Source: Eikenella halliae (lineage in GTDB: Bacteria; Pseudomonadota; Gammaproteobacteria; Burkholderiales; Neisseriaceae). From it: a DNA stretch of 64,000 nt. Shown here piece by piece: positions 53,059 to 61,761 of this stretch; position 1 is the stretch's first letter, and each line of letters opens with the position of its first letter. The position numbers were made by a program, and so were the translations under genes. The stretch lies in the NCBI RefSeq assembly GCF_001648475.1, contig NZ_LXSQ01000003.1:20778-84777 (forward strand), in the 5' to 3' direction. The notes under the pieces are model-generated. The model did not search any database, was not told the origin of the DNA, and saw nothing but the letters and a program-made list of their open reading frames with translations.

Positions 53059-54147
53059 TCAATGCGCACAGCCGCAATGCCCGCCGCCGCAACCGCCGGC
53101 TGCGTGGCGGTTTTCAGGTAGCCCGTCTGCCGTCTCATCCGATTCGGCATGATAATCCAGCGGCACCAAATCCAGCTTGGCCATCAGCAGGCGGTCGCCG
53201 TCTTCGTCGGGGTTTTCCGTGGTTAAGAGCTTGTCGCCGTAGAAAATCGAGTTCGCGCCCGCCATAAAACACATCGCCTGCATGGATTCGGGCATATTGC
53301 TGCGCCCGGCGGAAAGGCGCACGAAACTCTTCGGCATGGTAATCCGCGCCACGGCGATGGTGCGGACGAACTCCGTCCAATCCAAATCTTCGGCATCGGC
53401 CAGCGGCGTGCCTTCCACTTTCACCAGCTGGTTAATCGGCACACTTTCCGGCTGCGGGTCGAGGTTGGCGAGGCTGGCAATCAACCCGGCGCGCTCGGCG
53501 CGGGTTTCGTTCATGCCCACAATGCCGCCGCAGCAGATTTTCAGGCCGGCGTTGCGCACCTTGCCTAGGGTGTCCATGCGGTCTTCGTGTTTGCGGGTGT
53601 GGATAATGTCGTTGTAACGCTCGGGGTCGGTGTCAAGGTTGTGGTTGTAGTAGTCTAGGCCGGCTTTTTTGAAGTCTTCCGCCATGCCATCTTCCAGCAT
53701 GCCGAACGTGCCGCAGGTTTCCATGCCCAAACCCTTCACGGCTTTGATGATTTCGGACACCACAGCCACATCTTTCGGCTTCGGCCCGCGCCATGCCGCG
53801 CCCATGCAGAAACGGCTGGCGCCGCGCGATTTGGCGATTTTGGCTTTTTCCACGATTTCGCCCACATCCATCATCTGCTCTTTGCCCAGATTGGTGTTGT
53901 GGTGCGCCGATTGCGGGCAGTAGGCGCAATCTTCCGGGCAGCCGCCGGTTTTGATGGAAAGCAGGGTGGAAAGCTGGATTTCGCGCGGGTTGAAATTCTG
54001 GCGGTGAATTTCGGCGGCACGGAATACGAGGTCGAGAAAGGGCAGCGAAAACAGGGCTTCGACATCGCATTTTTTCCAATACTGCGCGGTGGGATGCGGC
54101 TTAGGCTCGATTTGACGGCGCAAAGCCACCGGGGAGAGGGTGGTCAT
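53059..54147 (-). CDS. bioB: Biotin synthase
   Basis: 362 aa. Radical SAM enzyme inserting sulfur into dethiobiotin. The 4Fe-4S triad is CPEDCAYC in KTGGCPEDCAYCPQSAHHN; auxiliary-cluster ligands are in FCMGAAW, ETCGTFG and CCGGIVG, with Arg in RLSAGRSNM. After the conserved end, a tail of about 25 residues begins with GLPEN, the translation of an uptake sequence (53112-53123), and ends GGCGGGHCGCAH, a Cys/His/Gly-rich stretch. The tail may bind metal or be a neutral by-product of repeat insertion. Confidence 0.96.
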   Translation of the reverse strand: MTTLSPVALRRQIEPKPHPTAQYWKKCDVEALFSLPFLDLVFRAAEIHRQNFNPREIQLSTLLSIKTGGCPEDCAYCPQSAHHNTNLGKEQMMDVGEIVEKAKIAKSRGASRFCMGAAWRGPKPKDVAVVSEIIKAVKGLGMETCGTFGMLEDGMAEDFKKAGLDYYNHNLDTDPERYNDIIHTRKHEDRMDTLGKVRNAGLKICCGGIVGMNETRAERAGLIASLANLDPQPESVPINQLVKVEGTPLADAEDLDWTEFVRTIAVARITMPKSFVRLSAGRSNMPESMQAMCFMAGANSIFYGDKLLTTENPDEDGDRLLMAKLDLVPLDYHAESDETADGLPENRHAAGGCGGGHCGCAH

Positions 54148-54286
54148 AGGTGTGTTCCTTCAATAAAAGTTTGCGGCGGCGCAATGTCGCCGACGGGCAA
54201 AGCCAGGTCGCAATGTCCGCGGCCTGCCCTGACTGGTCGGAAGCTTGATTCCGAAGGCGGCAAGTGTAGCCAAAAACCAAACGGCA

Positions 54287-54353
54287 GGCTACCTGAAATC
54301 CCCAAATCCCGTTTCAGGTAGCCTTGGGCTTAACAAACATGGGCTACCTGAAA
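54287..54353. repeat. Three uptake sequences between bioB and the zinc-ribbon gene
   Basis: Copies at 54287-54298, 54312-54323 (inverted pair, 13-nt loop) and 54342-54353. The pair may terminate the membrane zinc-ribbon gene transcribed leftward. Confidence 0.65.
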
Positions 54354-54389
54354 ATTTCTGCAACCTATGCTGCGCAGGCAACAAGCCCG

Positions 54390-54869
54390 CTATATTTGCT
54401 TTGCCCTATCTTCCTCTGCAGCCCGCTGTGCTTCTTCGTATTTTCTATATGCTTCTTCTACCGCCTTCTTTGAAAGAGGTGCGCCGCATCGTGCGCAATA
54501 CTTAATAAATGGCGACACTCCTCTGGAAACAGAAAATGACAGACCGGTAAATGAAACCACCTTTCCGTTTAGCCCCTGAGTTTTATGGCAATGCGGGCAG
54601 ATTCCAAAAATAATGGTTGTAATAATGGTTATAGGTATGACTATAGGCATATAGTACATAAAAAATAAACCAATAGAATCTTTCTCTGTCAGAACCTCAC
54701 CGGTATATATTTTTTGTATTAAAGCAAGGATTCCTATAGCGGCAAACCCGTAAAAACCAAGCTTAGGGATCATCAGCTTTCTCTGCATAGCATTGGCCAG
54801 CTTTAAATCCCGCTCTTTGTTGCTGTTGCTAATATCATATTTATAATTATATTTATCCATCTTATTCAT
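54390..54869 (-). CDS. Hypothetical membrane protein with zinc-ribbon cysteines
   Basis: 159 aa. Two membrane helices (about 35-53 and 67-90), then a cytoplasmic part with two CxxC pairs (CPHC at about 93 and CARC at about 124) that look like a split zinc ribbon, then a charged helix (EEAYRKYEEAQRAAEEDRAKQ). AT-richer than neighbours and with many Lys/Asn/Tyr codons near the start, hinting at recent acquisition. A Correia element ends 34 nt upstream of the ATG and supplies TATAAA. No family recognised. Confidence 0.72.
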   Translation of the reverse strand: MNKMDKYNYKYDISNSNKERDLKLANAMQRKLMIPKLGFYGFAAIGILALIQKIYTGEVLTEKDSIGLFFMYYMPIVIPITIITTIIFGICPHCHKTQGLNGKVVSFTGLSFSVSRGVSPFIKYCARCGAPLSKKAVEEAYRKYEEAQRAAEEDRAKQI

Positions 54870-54903
54870 GTTGCTTTGCCATCAGATAAACCATCTCACG
54901 TTT

Positions 54904-55009
54904 TATAGTGGATTAAATTTAAATCAGGACAAGGCGGCGAGCCGCAGACAGTACACACGTTACGGCAAGGCGAGCCAACGCTGTACTGGTTTAAATTTAA
55001 TTCACTATA
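54904..55009. repeat. Correia element copy H
   Basis: 106 bp with the TTAAATTTAAAT-type subterminal arms and GTACACACGT centre. Both ends intact. Lies just upstream of the zinc-ribbon membrane gene. Confidence 0.92.
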
Positions 55010-55115
55010 TCATATCAGTTCCCTTCCCAATCCGGCATGGCATCTACCTATTTAAACTGGCAAGCTGCATCTGCCGCTTTCAAATCTTCAGGTAGCCTCC
55101 AGCCATCTTTAAAAA

Positions 55116-55146
55116 GGCTACCTGAAATTTTTCAGGTAGCCCTTTC
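55116..55146 (-). terminator. Uptake-sequence terminator of the NiaP-like gene
   Basis: Tight hairpin of two uptake sequences (55116-55141) with AAAAA before it; 20 nt past the stop. Another copy lies at about 55087-55097. Confidence 0.75.
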
Positions 55147-55160
55147 CGCGCTTTATGCCG

Positions 55161-56480
55161 CTAATCCGCGCTAATTTCCTCCAGCGTACGCCCCTTCGTT
55201 TCCTCACCCAGCAGCACAATCACCAGCACCACCGCCGCCAGCACCGCTGCAAACATCACGAAAATCTGCGCGAAACCGCCGCTGCCGCTCATACCGGCCA
55301 CCACCATCGGCGCCACAATCCCGCCGATGCGCCCCACCGCGCCCGCCCAGCCTGAGCCAAACGCGCGGAAGCGCACCGGATACAGCTCCGGCGTGTAAGT
55401 GTAGAGCACGCCCCACGCGCCCAGGTTGAAAAACGACATCAAACTGCCCCACAGCATGATTTCCAGCGTAGAGCCGCTTTGGCCGAAACAGTAGGCGCAC
55501 ACCGCACACGCGCCCAAAAAGCCCGCCAGCGTGGCCTTGCGCCCGATTTTTTCCACCAGCACCGCCGCCGCAAAATAGCCCGGCAACTGCGCCAGAATCA
55601 TCACCAGCACATATTCAAACGTTTTCACCACCGAATAGCCCTGCCCCGCCAACAGCTTGGGCAGCCAAGTGAAGATCCCGTAATAAGAAAACACGATGCC
55701 GAACCAAATCAGCCACAGCATCAGCGTGCGGCGGGCAAACGGCGGCCGCCACAGCTGCGCGAGGCGGATTTTCTCCTTCTTCTGCACAGTCGGCACAATC
55801 ATTTCCGCCGCCTGCGCCACGCCCGATTCCGCCTCTAAACGGCACACCAACTCGTGCGCCTCCTCCGCCCTGCCTGCCGCAATCAGATAAGGCACCGATT
55901 CCGGCAGCCGCTTCCACACCGCAAACGCATACAAAAGCGGCACCGAGCCCGCCGCAAACGCGCTATGCCAACCGAATTTCGGAATCAGAAAATACGAAGC
56001 CAGCGCCGCCGCCAGCCAGCCCAAGCCCCAAAAACTCTCCAGCAGCACGATAAAGCGCCCGCGCACCTTCGGCGGCGCATACTCGCTCACCAGCGACACC
56101 GCCACCGGCAGCTGCCCGCCCAAGCCGAAGCCCACCCAGAAGCGGAAAAACAGCAGCGCGGCCAAGTTCGGCGACAACGCGCACAAACCCGTGGCCGCGC
56201 CGTAGAGCACCATGGTGCCCGCAAACACATTGCGCCGCCCGAAACGGTCGGCCGCCCAGCCGCTCAACACCGCGCCCAGCGCCATGCCCACAAAGCCGAT
56301 GCTCACCACCCAGCCCGACTGCTGCGCACTCAAGCCCCACTCTTTGGCCAAAGTCACCAACACAAACGACACCATGCCCGTGTCCATCGCATCAAACAGC
56401 CAACCCAGCCCAATTAGGGCCAGCAGGCGGTAGTGGAAACGGCTTAAAGGCAGCGCATGCAGGCGCGACAAAATATCCAT
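55161..56480 (-). CDS. MFS transporter, NiaP-like (probable niacin uptake)
   Basis: 439 aa from ATG 56480, preceded by AGGAGAAA. Twelve membrane helices of the major facilitator superfamily. GLGWLFDAMDTGMVSF, ADRFGRRNVF, RFWVGFGLGGQLPVA, LLESFWGLGWLAAALASYF and SFFNLGAWGVLYTYTPELYP strongly resemble bacterial NiaP nicotinate transporters. Substrate is inferred; aromatic acid transporters of the same superfamily are the alternative. pncC elsewhere in the window belongs to the same NAD salvage theme. Confidence 0.85.
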   Translation of the reverse strand: MDILSRLHALPLSRFHYRLLALIGLGWLFDAMDTGMVSFVLVTLAKEWGLSAQQSGWVVSIGFVGMALGAVLSGWAADRFGRRNVFAGTMVLYGAATGLCALSPNLAALLFFRFWVGFGLGGQLPVAVSLVSEYAPPKVRGRFIVLLESFWGLGWLAAALASYFLIPKFGWHSAFAAGSVPLLYAFAVWKRLPESVPYLIAAGRAEEAHELVCRLEAESGVAQAAEMIVPTVQKKEKIRLAQLWRPPFARRTLMLWLIWFGIVFSYYGIFTWLPKLLAGQGYSVVKTFEYVLVMILAQLPGYFAAAVLVEKIGRKATLAGFLGACAVCAYCFGQSGSTLEIMLWGSLMSFFNLGAWGVLYTYTPELYPVRFRAFGSGWAGAVGRIGGIVAPMVVAGMSGSGGFAQIFVMFAAVLAAVVLVIVLLGEETKGRTLEEISAD

Positions 56481-56829
56481 TGGGTTTCTCCTCGTGAAAT
56501 GTGGGAAGGCTACCTGAAAACACAGCGGCACGGTTTGAAAATATCGAAACGATATAGCTGAATTTATTTCAATTTCCAATAAGCCGTATCGCTATATGCT
56601 TGGCATAAAACAGAATATGAATTAAGCGGTTTAACTGCATAAAAATAATAATGGCTCGCATTATAACGAGCCGTAACGGCACATGCCAGCCATTTGCCTC
56701 AAAGCGGCGGCAACCGGGAAAGTTTCCCGTTCCCGAAATCCCCTCACCACCATGCCACATAAATTCAGCATAATATCAACACATTCTTTGGTGAAACACC
56801 TAATCCCAAACAGTTCTGCCACGCAGAAA
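56481..56829. other. Intergenic region between niaP-like gene and mnmE
   Basis: Holds the upstream region of the niaP-like gene, one uptake sequence at 56508-56519 and AT-rich DNA around 56560-56660. No gene seen. Confidence 0.5.
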
Positions 56830-56857
56830 GACTACCTGAAAATTCAGGTAGCCTTTT
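56830..56857 (-). terminator. Uptake-sequence hairpin behind mnmE
   Basis: GACTACCTGAA (one mismatch to the uptake sequence) pairs with TTCAGGTAGCC at 56843-56853. 63 nt past the mnmE stop. Confidence 0.6.
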
Positions 56858-56916
56858 CCCTTACCGCAAGCGGGAAACCAACCCGCAATGTGCAGTATAT
56901 CCGCCTTCCAAACGCT

Positions 56917-58284
56917 CTATTTGCCGATACAGAAGCGGCTGAAAATCACGCCCAGGAGGTCGTCGGCGTTGAATTCGCCGGTGATGGTGTTGCAGGCGTT
57001 TTGTGCCAGTCGCAGGTGTTCGGCGAAGAGTTCGAGCTGGTGGCGGCCGCACAGGGCGGCGAGTTCGAGCTCGGCTTGGGCGGCTTCCAGCGCGCGCAGG
57101 TGGCGGCTGCGGGCGAGAAACAGGCTTTCGCTTTCGCCCTGCCAGCCGATTTGCCGCAGCAGAGCCTGTTTGAGCAAATCGAGCCCGGCGCCGTTTTTGG
57201 CGGAAAGTTTGATCAGGGTGTCGGCACCGCTGGGTTGGCCGCTTTGCTCGCAGCTTTCCGCTGCTTCGCCGCTGAGGTCGATTTTATTGCGGATTTCAAT
57301 GCGTTTGAGCCTAGGCGGCAGCTGGGCGAGGATTTTACAGGTAGCCTCGTTCAGCCCTTCGTTCGGGTCGATGAGAATCAAGGCCACGTCTGCTTGCCGC
57401 ACGGCCTGGCGGCTGCGCTCGATGCCGATTTGCTCCACCGGGTCGGCGGTATCGCGCAGGCCGGCGGTGTCGATGATGTGCACGGGAATGCCTTCGAGCG
57501 TAATCTGCTCGCGCACGGTGTCGCGGGTGGTTCCGGCGATGTCGGTAACAATCGCCACATCCTCACCGGCCAGGGCGTTGAGCAGGCTGGATTTGCCCAC
57601 ATTGGGCGCACCCACCAGCACCACGTTCATGCCTTCGCGCAAAATCGCGCCCTGCCCGGCTTGGGCAAGCACTCGGGCAAGACGCTCCTGCAAGGCGGCG
57701 AGGCGCTCGTCCACCTTGGCTTCGGCCAGAAAATCGATGTCTTCTTCAGGGAAATCCAGGGTAGCCTCCACCAACATGCGCAGGGTGATGAGTTCGTCCA
57801 CCAGCTCGTGAATCTGCCGGGAAAACGCGCCTTTGAGCGAGCGAACGGCCAGGCGGGCGGCAGATTGGCTGGCGGCGTCGATAAGGTCGGCCACGCTTTC
57901 GGCCTGCGCCAAATCGAGCTTGCCGTTTAAGAAGGCGCGTTTGGTGAATTCGCCCGGCTCGGCCGGTTGTGCACCCAGCTCGAAGCAGCGTTGCAGCAGC
58001 ATCTGCAACACCACGCGTCCGCCGTGGCCGTGCAGTTCGATCACGTCTTCGCCGGTGAAGCTGGCGGGGGCGGGGAAATAGAGCAGGAGGCCGTTATCGA
58101 TGGCTTCGCCTGCGGCATCGACGAAATCGGTGTGGAGCGCACGGCGCGGCTGCGGGGTTTTGTCGCCGCTGATTTGCTGTGCCAGCGGCAGCAGCTGCTT
58201 GCCGGATAGCCGGATAACGCCCACCCCGCCCTGCCCGGCGGCAGTGGCGATGGCGGCGATGGTGGGAGTGGATGGCGATGACAT
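56917..58284 (-). CDS. mnmE: tRNA modification GTPase MnmE
   Basis: 455 aa from ATG 58284. With MnmG forms the cmnm5U34 modification of tRNA wobble uridines. N-terminal folate-binding domain (about 8-125), helical domain, inserted G domain with G1 GAPNVGKSSLLNAL, G3 DTAGLR, G4 NKID, and the C-terminal catalytic CIGK. The AGG of an uptake sequence lies 7 nt before the ATG and is the only ribosome-binding-like site. A Correia element 35 nt upstream supplies TATATT as possible -10. Confidence 0.96.
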   Translation of the reverse strand: MSSPSTPTIAAIATAAGQGGVGVIRLSGKQLLPLAQQISGDKTPQPRRALHTDFVDAAGEAIDNGLLLYFPAPASFTGEDVIELHGHGGRVVLQMLLQRCFELGAQPAEPGEFTKRAFLNGKLDLAQAESVADLIDAASQSAARLAVRSLKGAFSRQIHELVDELITLRMLVEATLDFPEEDIDFLAEAKVDERLAALQERLARVLAQAGQGAILREGMNVVLVGAPNVGKSSLLNALAGEDVAIVTDIAGTTRDTVREQITLEGIPVHIIDTAGLRDTADPVEQIGIERSRQAVRQADVALILIDPNEGLNEATCKILAQLPPRLKRIEIRNKIDLSGEAAESCEQSGQPSGADTLIKLSAKNGAGLDLLKQALLRQIGWQGESESLFLARSRHLRALEAAQAELELAALCGRHQLELFAEHLRLAQNACNTITGEFNADDLLGVIFSRFCIGK

Positions 58285-58319
58285 AGGGCTACCTGAAACC
58301 GTAAAAATAAAAAGCAATA

Positions 58320-58423
58320 TATAGTGAATTAACAAAAACCAGTACAGCGTTGCCTCGCCTTGCCGTACTATCTGTACTGTCTGCGGCTCGCCGCCTTGTC
58401 CTGATTTTTGTTAATCCACTATA
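58320..58423. repeat. Correia element copy I
   Basis: 104 bp, intact ends, 35 nt upstream of the mnmE start codon and between mnmE and the lysP terminator. Confidence 0.92.
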
Positions 58424-58437
58424 ACACAACTACAAAA

Positions 58438-58480
58438 GGCTACCTGAAAACTTGAAACACGGTTTTCAGGTAGCCTTTTA
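58438..58480 (-). terminator. Uptake-sequence terminator of lysP
   Basis: Copies at 58438-58449 and 58464-58475, 18 nt beyond the lysP stop, flanked by AAAA/TTTT. Confidence 0.72.
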
Positions 58481-58493
58481 TATAAGGGGGGGC

Positions 58494-60029
58494 TTATTCG
58501 TCTTCGTCCTCTTCCTCGTCGCCCAAATCCACTTCCTCAAGCGGGATCACCCGGGTGCGGTAGCGCAGTTTGTGGTAGAGGTAGAAACCGAAGAACACGG
58601 GCAGGCCCATATAGGTCACCATAATCCGCTGCCAATCCACGTCGCCATGCATCACCAGCTGCGTGTCCTGCCCCAAAATCACCAACACGCACAATACCAG
58701 CGCAATCAGCGGGCCGAAGGGGAACCATTTGGCGCGGTAGTCCAAATCTTTCAACTCAAAGCCTTGGGCGATATAGGCGCGGCGGAAGCGGTAGTGGCTG
58801 ATGGCGATGCCCAGCCAGGCGATGAAGCCGGTGAGGCCGGAGGCCGCCACGATATATTGATACGCGCCGTCGTTGAAAATCTCGATGAGGAACAACGCCA
58901 ATACCACCACTGCCGTAGCCAGCACCGCCCGCATCGGCACACCGAAGCGGTTTACCTTGCGCAAACCTTTAAACGCCATGCCGCTTTTGCCCATGGCATA
59001 CAGCATGCGTGCCGAAGCATACATGCCGGAATTGCCGGCGGAGAGGATGGAAGTGAGAATGACCGCGTTCATCACCGCCGCCGCCATGGCCAAACCGGCG
59101 CGTTCAAACACCAGCGTAAACGGCGATTTGGCGATTTCCTCCACACTTTCCGCGCCCAACAGCTCCGGGCTGGTATAAGGCACGAGCAAGCCGATTACCA
59201 AAATGGCCAAGATGTAGAAAATCAGAATGCGCCAAAACACCTGTTTTACCGCTTTCGGAATGCTCTCTTTCGGGTTTTCCGATTCACCGGCGGTGATACC
59301 GATGAGTTCTGTGCCTTGGAAAGAGAAGCCGGCGATCAGGAACACGCCCAACATGGTTAAGAAGCTACCTGAAAAACCGCCGCCCAAAAACGGCGCTTCG
59401 CCCACGGTGAAGTTGGCCAGGCCAACGTATTTACCGCCCAGCAGGCCGAAAATAGTGAGCACGCCCACGCCGAGGAATACGATGACCGTAATCACTTTAA
59501 TCAGCGCAAACCAATATTCCGATTCGCCAAATGCCTTAACCGACAATAAATTCAGCAGCACAATCAGCCCGAAAAACAGCAAGCTCCAGCCCCAGGGTGG
59601 CATAAAGCGCATCGGTTCCCAATACGTGATGACCAAAGAGGCAATGGAAATATCCGCCGCCACCGTAATCACCCAGTTAAACCAATAATTCCAGCCCAAG
59701 GCATAGCCCAGCGAGGGATCGACAAACTTGGCGGCATAAATGGAAAACGAGCCGGACACTGGCAGATAAGTAGCCATTTCGCCCAAGGAAGTCATCAGGA
59801 AATACACCATCAGGCCGATGGCGGCATAAGCCACCAACGCGCCGCCCGGACCCGCCATATGGATGGCGCTGCCGCTGGCCATAAACAGGCCGGTGCCGAT
59901 GCTGCCGCCGATGGCGATCATGGAAAGATGGCGGGTTTTCAGATGACGTTGCACTTTGGTGCTGCCAGAAGAAGCCGGTGCGGACGCCACGGCCGCCGCC
60001 GCAGCGGAATTATCATCAAAAGAACTCAT
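58494..60029 (-). CDS. lysP: Lysine-type amino acid permease (LysP-like)
   Basis: 511 aa from ATG 60029 with AAGGAG at good spacing. APC superfamily, twelve membrane helices. Family motifs LKTRHLSMIAIGGSIGTGLF, GSAIHMAGPGGALVAYAAIG, FQGTELIGITAGESENP and the FWRILIFYILAI segment match LysP-group permeases. The tail is very acidic (VDLGDEEEDEDE). Lysine is the likeliest substrate; other basic or aromatic amino acids cannot be excluded. Confidence 0.88.
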   Translation of the reverse strand: MSSFDDNSAAAAAVASAPASSGSTKVQRHLKTRHLSMIAIGGSIGTGLFMASGSAIHMAGPGGALVAYAAIGLMVYFLMTSLGEMATYLPVSGSFSIYAAKFVDPSLGYALGWNYWFNWVITVAADISIASLVITYWEPMRFMPPWGWSLLFFGLIVLLNLLSVKAFGESEYWFALIKVITVIVFLGVGVLTIFGLLGGKYVGLANFTVGEAPFLGGGFSGSFLTMLGVFLIAGFSFQGTELIGITAGESENPKESIPKAVKQVFWRILIFYILAILVIGLLVPYTSPELLGAESVEEIAKSPFTLVFERAGLAMAAAVMNAVILTSILSAGNSGMYASARMLYAMGKSGMAFKGLRKVNRFGVPMRAVLATAVVVLALFLIEIFNDGAYQYIVAASGLTGFIAWLGIAISHYRFRRAYIAQGFELKDLDYRAKWFPFGPLIALVLCVLVILGQDTQLVMHGDVDWQRIMVTYMGLPVFFGFYLYHKLRYRTRVIPLEEVDLGDEEEDEDE

Positions 60030-60385
60030 TTCGGCTCCTTTCAAAAAAGCATATAGCCAAAACCTTTTCTGCCATAATTTATTGAACAGCAACGAAAAAT
60101 GATTTTAGCTATACGTTATTACGCACAGCGGCGCACCAGCACCGCAACTCAATTTTGGGCGGATTATAAACTCTGATCGCCCGCTGCAAAACCCATAATT
60201 TCCCCTGGCGGCCAAATCAGCCAAATTAGCCGCCTTTTTTAATTGGCACATTACTCAACCGGCACCCAACCCGTTGCCCCGAAAGCCGCTTAATACCTGG
60301 CCTCACGCGTCGAGCAAGCCCCGAGTTGCCGCCGCGAAAAAACGTAACATAAAAACCACATTCGCCCGAGGGGCTCTCCCCAAAA
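60030..60385. other. Upstream region of lysP
   Basis: No gene. A hairpin GGCGGC / GCCGCC followed by TTTTTT (60213-60240) reads as a terminator on the plus strand, with no plus-strand gene before it. The lysP promoter must lie here. Confidence 0.5.
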
Positions 60386-60489
60386 TATAGTGAATTAACA
60401 AAAATCAGGACAAGGCGACGAGCCGCAGACAGTACAGATAGTACGGCAAGGCGAGACAACGCTGTACTGGTTTTTGTTAATTCACTATA
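60386..60489. repeat. Correia element copy J
   Basis: 104 bp, intact TATAGTGAATTAAC and GTTAATTCACTATA ends. Orientation opposite to copy K 170 bp away. Confidence 0.93.
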
Positions 60490-60495
60490 CTTGCA

Positions 60496-60532
60496 GGCTA
60501 CCTGAAAACGCCCGGTTGGGTTTCAGGTAGCC
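60496..60532. repeat. Inverted uptake-sequence pair between Correia copies
   Basis: Copies at 60496-60507 and 60521-60532, with CGCCCGG/GGTTGGG-like loop. A single copy follows at about 60630-60641. Confidence 0.6.
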
Positions 60533-60661
60533 TGCTTGATGTGGCGGCACGCGGTGCAAAACAATGCGCCGCTGCCGGTTGGCAAAGGAGAAGAAAACAG
60601 CAAAGCCGATTAGTGTGGGCTCGACAAAAGGCTACCTGAAAACACCGGCTCAAAATGAAAA

Positions 60662-60765
60662 TATAGTGAATTAACAAAAACCAGTACAGCGTTGTCTCGC
60701 CTTGCCGTACTATCTGTACTGTCTGCGGCTCGTCGCCTTGTCCTGATTTTTGTTAATTCACTATA
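60662..60765. repeat. Correia element copy K
   Basis: 104 bp, intact ends. With copy J it frames a repeat-only stretch between lysP and yaaA. 60490-60828 holds no gene. Confidence 0.93.
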
Positions 60766-60828
60766 CCGCCCCGGCTGCATTCTCAAATTTCAGGTAGCCT
60801 TCACTTCCCCATTACGGCCTGCCGCGCA

Positions 60829-61602
60829 TCACTGCTCGCCGCGCCGGAACACCCATTCGTTTTCCGAAGAAGCCGCCGCGCAGAAGGCGTAGCCCTCGCT
60901 ATTAAAATCCAGCAGCTGCTCCGGCTCGGTGATGGCGCGTTCGGCGGCATAGCGCAGCATCAGGCCGCGGGCGCGTTTGGCGTAGAAACTGATGATTTTG
61001 TAGCGGCCGTTTTTTTCGTCTTGGAACACAGGGGTAATCAGGCGGCCGCCGAGTTTGGCAGGTTGCACGGCTTTGAAATACTCCTGCGACGCCAGGTTCA
61101 CCAACACATCGGTTTGCGCTTCGGCCATGCGTTCGGCCAGCAATTCGGTAATCAGGCCGCCCCAGAAGGCGTATAAATCCTTACCGCGCGGGTTGACCAG
61201 CTTGGTGCCCATTTCCAAACGGTAGGGCTGGATTAAATCCAAGGGGCGCAACAGGCCGTAGAGACCGGAGAGCAGGCCGGCATGACCTTGCAGCCAATCA
61301 ATTTGCGGCGGGGTGAGGCTCTCGGCATCGAGGCCTTCATACACATCGCCGTTAAACAAATACACCGCCTGCTTGGCGTTTTGCAGGCTGAAAGGCGGCT
61401 GCCAGGCCGCATTGCGCTCGGCGTTGAGGCGGGCGATCTTGTCCGAAACGCCCATCAGCGCCGACAAATCCTGCGGTGCCAGCTCGTGCAGTTGCGCCAT
61501 CAGGATGGCAGACTGCTCAAGCAGCGCGGGCTGGCTGTGTTCCTTGGTGGGCGCGGCGGCGGTTTCGTTTAGGTTTTTAGCGGGCGAGAGGATGAAAAAC
61601 AT
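60829..61602 (-). CDS. yaaA: Peroxide stress protein YaaA (DUF328)
   Basis: 257 aa, full length. YaaA lowers free iron and protects DNA during hydrogen peroxide stress in E. coli. MFFILSPAKNLNETAA, VYLFNGDVYEGLDAESL, GLYGLLRPLDLIQPYRLEMG and YAKRARGLM are family signatures. An uptake sequence at about 60788-60799 lies beyond its stop. Single gene. Confidence 0.95.
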   Translation of the reverse strand: MFFILSPAKNLNETAAAPTKEHSQPALLEQSAILMAQLHELAPQDLSALMGVSDKIARLNAERNAAWQPPFSLQNAKQAVYLFNGDVYEGLDAESLTPPQIDWLQGHAGLLSGLYGLLRPLDLIQPYRLEMGTKLVNPRGKDLYAFWGGLITELLAERMAEAQTDVLVNLASQEYFKAVQPAKLGGRLITPVFQDEKNGRYKIISFYAKRARGLMLRYAAERAITEPEQLLDFNSEGYAFCAAASSENEWVFRRGEQ

Positions 61603-61693
61603 GGCGTTCTCTTTAATGAAGGGGGCAAATTGGCGGGCAGTTTAGCTGCCTGCGGGGCAACAGGCAAACGGCGAAATAAATCGGCACGATAGT

Positions 61694-61758
61694 TTTCAGG
61701 TAGCCTACACCCCGCCTGCCTCATTAAAATAGCCGCCTCTACAAAAGGCTACCTGAAA
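61694..61758. repeat. Inverted uptake-sequence pair upstream of the LysE-type gene
   Basis: Copies at 61694-61705 and 61747-61758; the second ends 3 nt before the ATG of the exporter gene. Confidence 0.6.
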
Positions 61759-61761
61759 ACC

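Noticed and set aside
60226..60892. Two frames starting MSRLAVLSVLSAARRLVLIF
   Set aside because: Both are translations of the Correia element interior plus flanking DNA, not genes.
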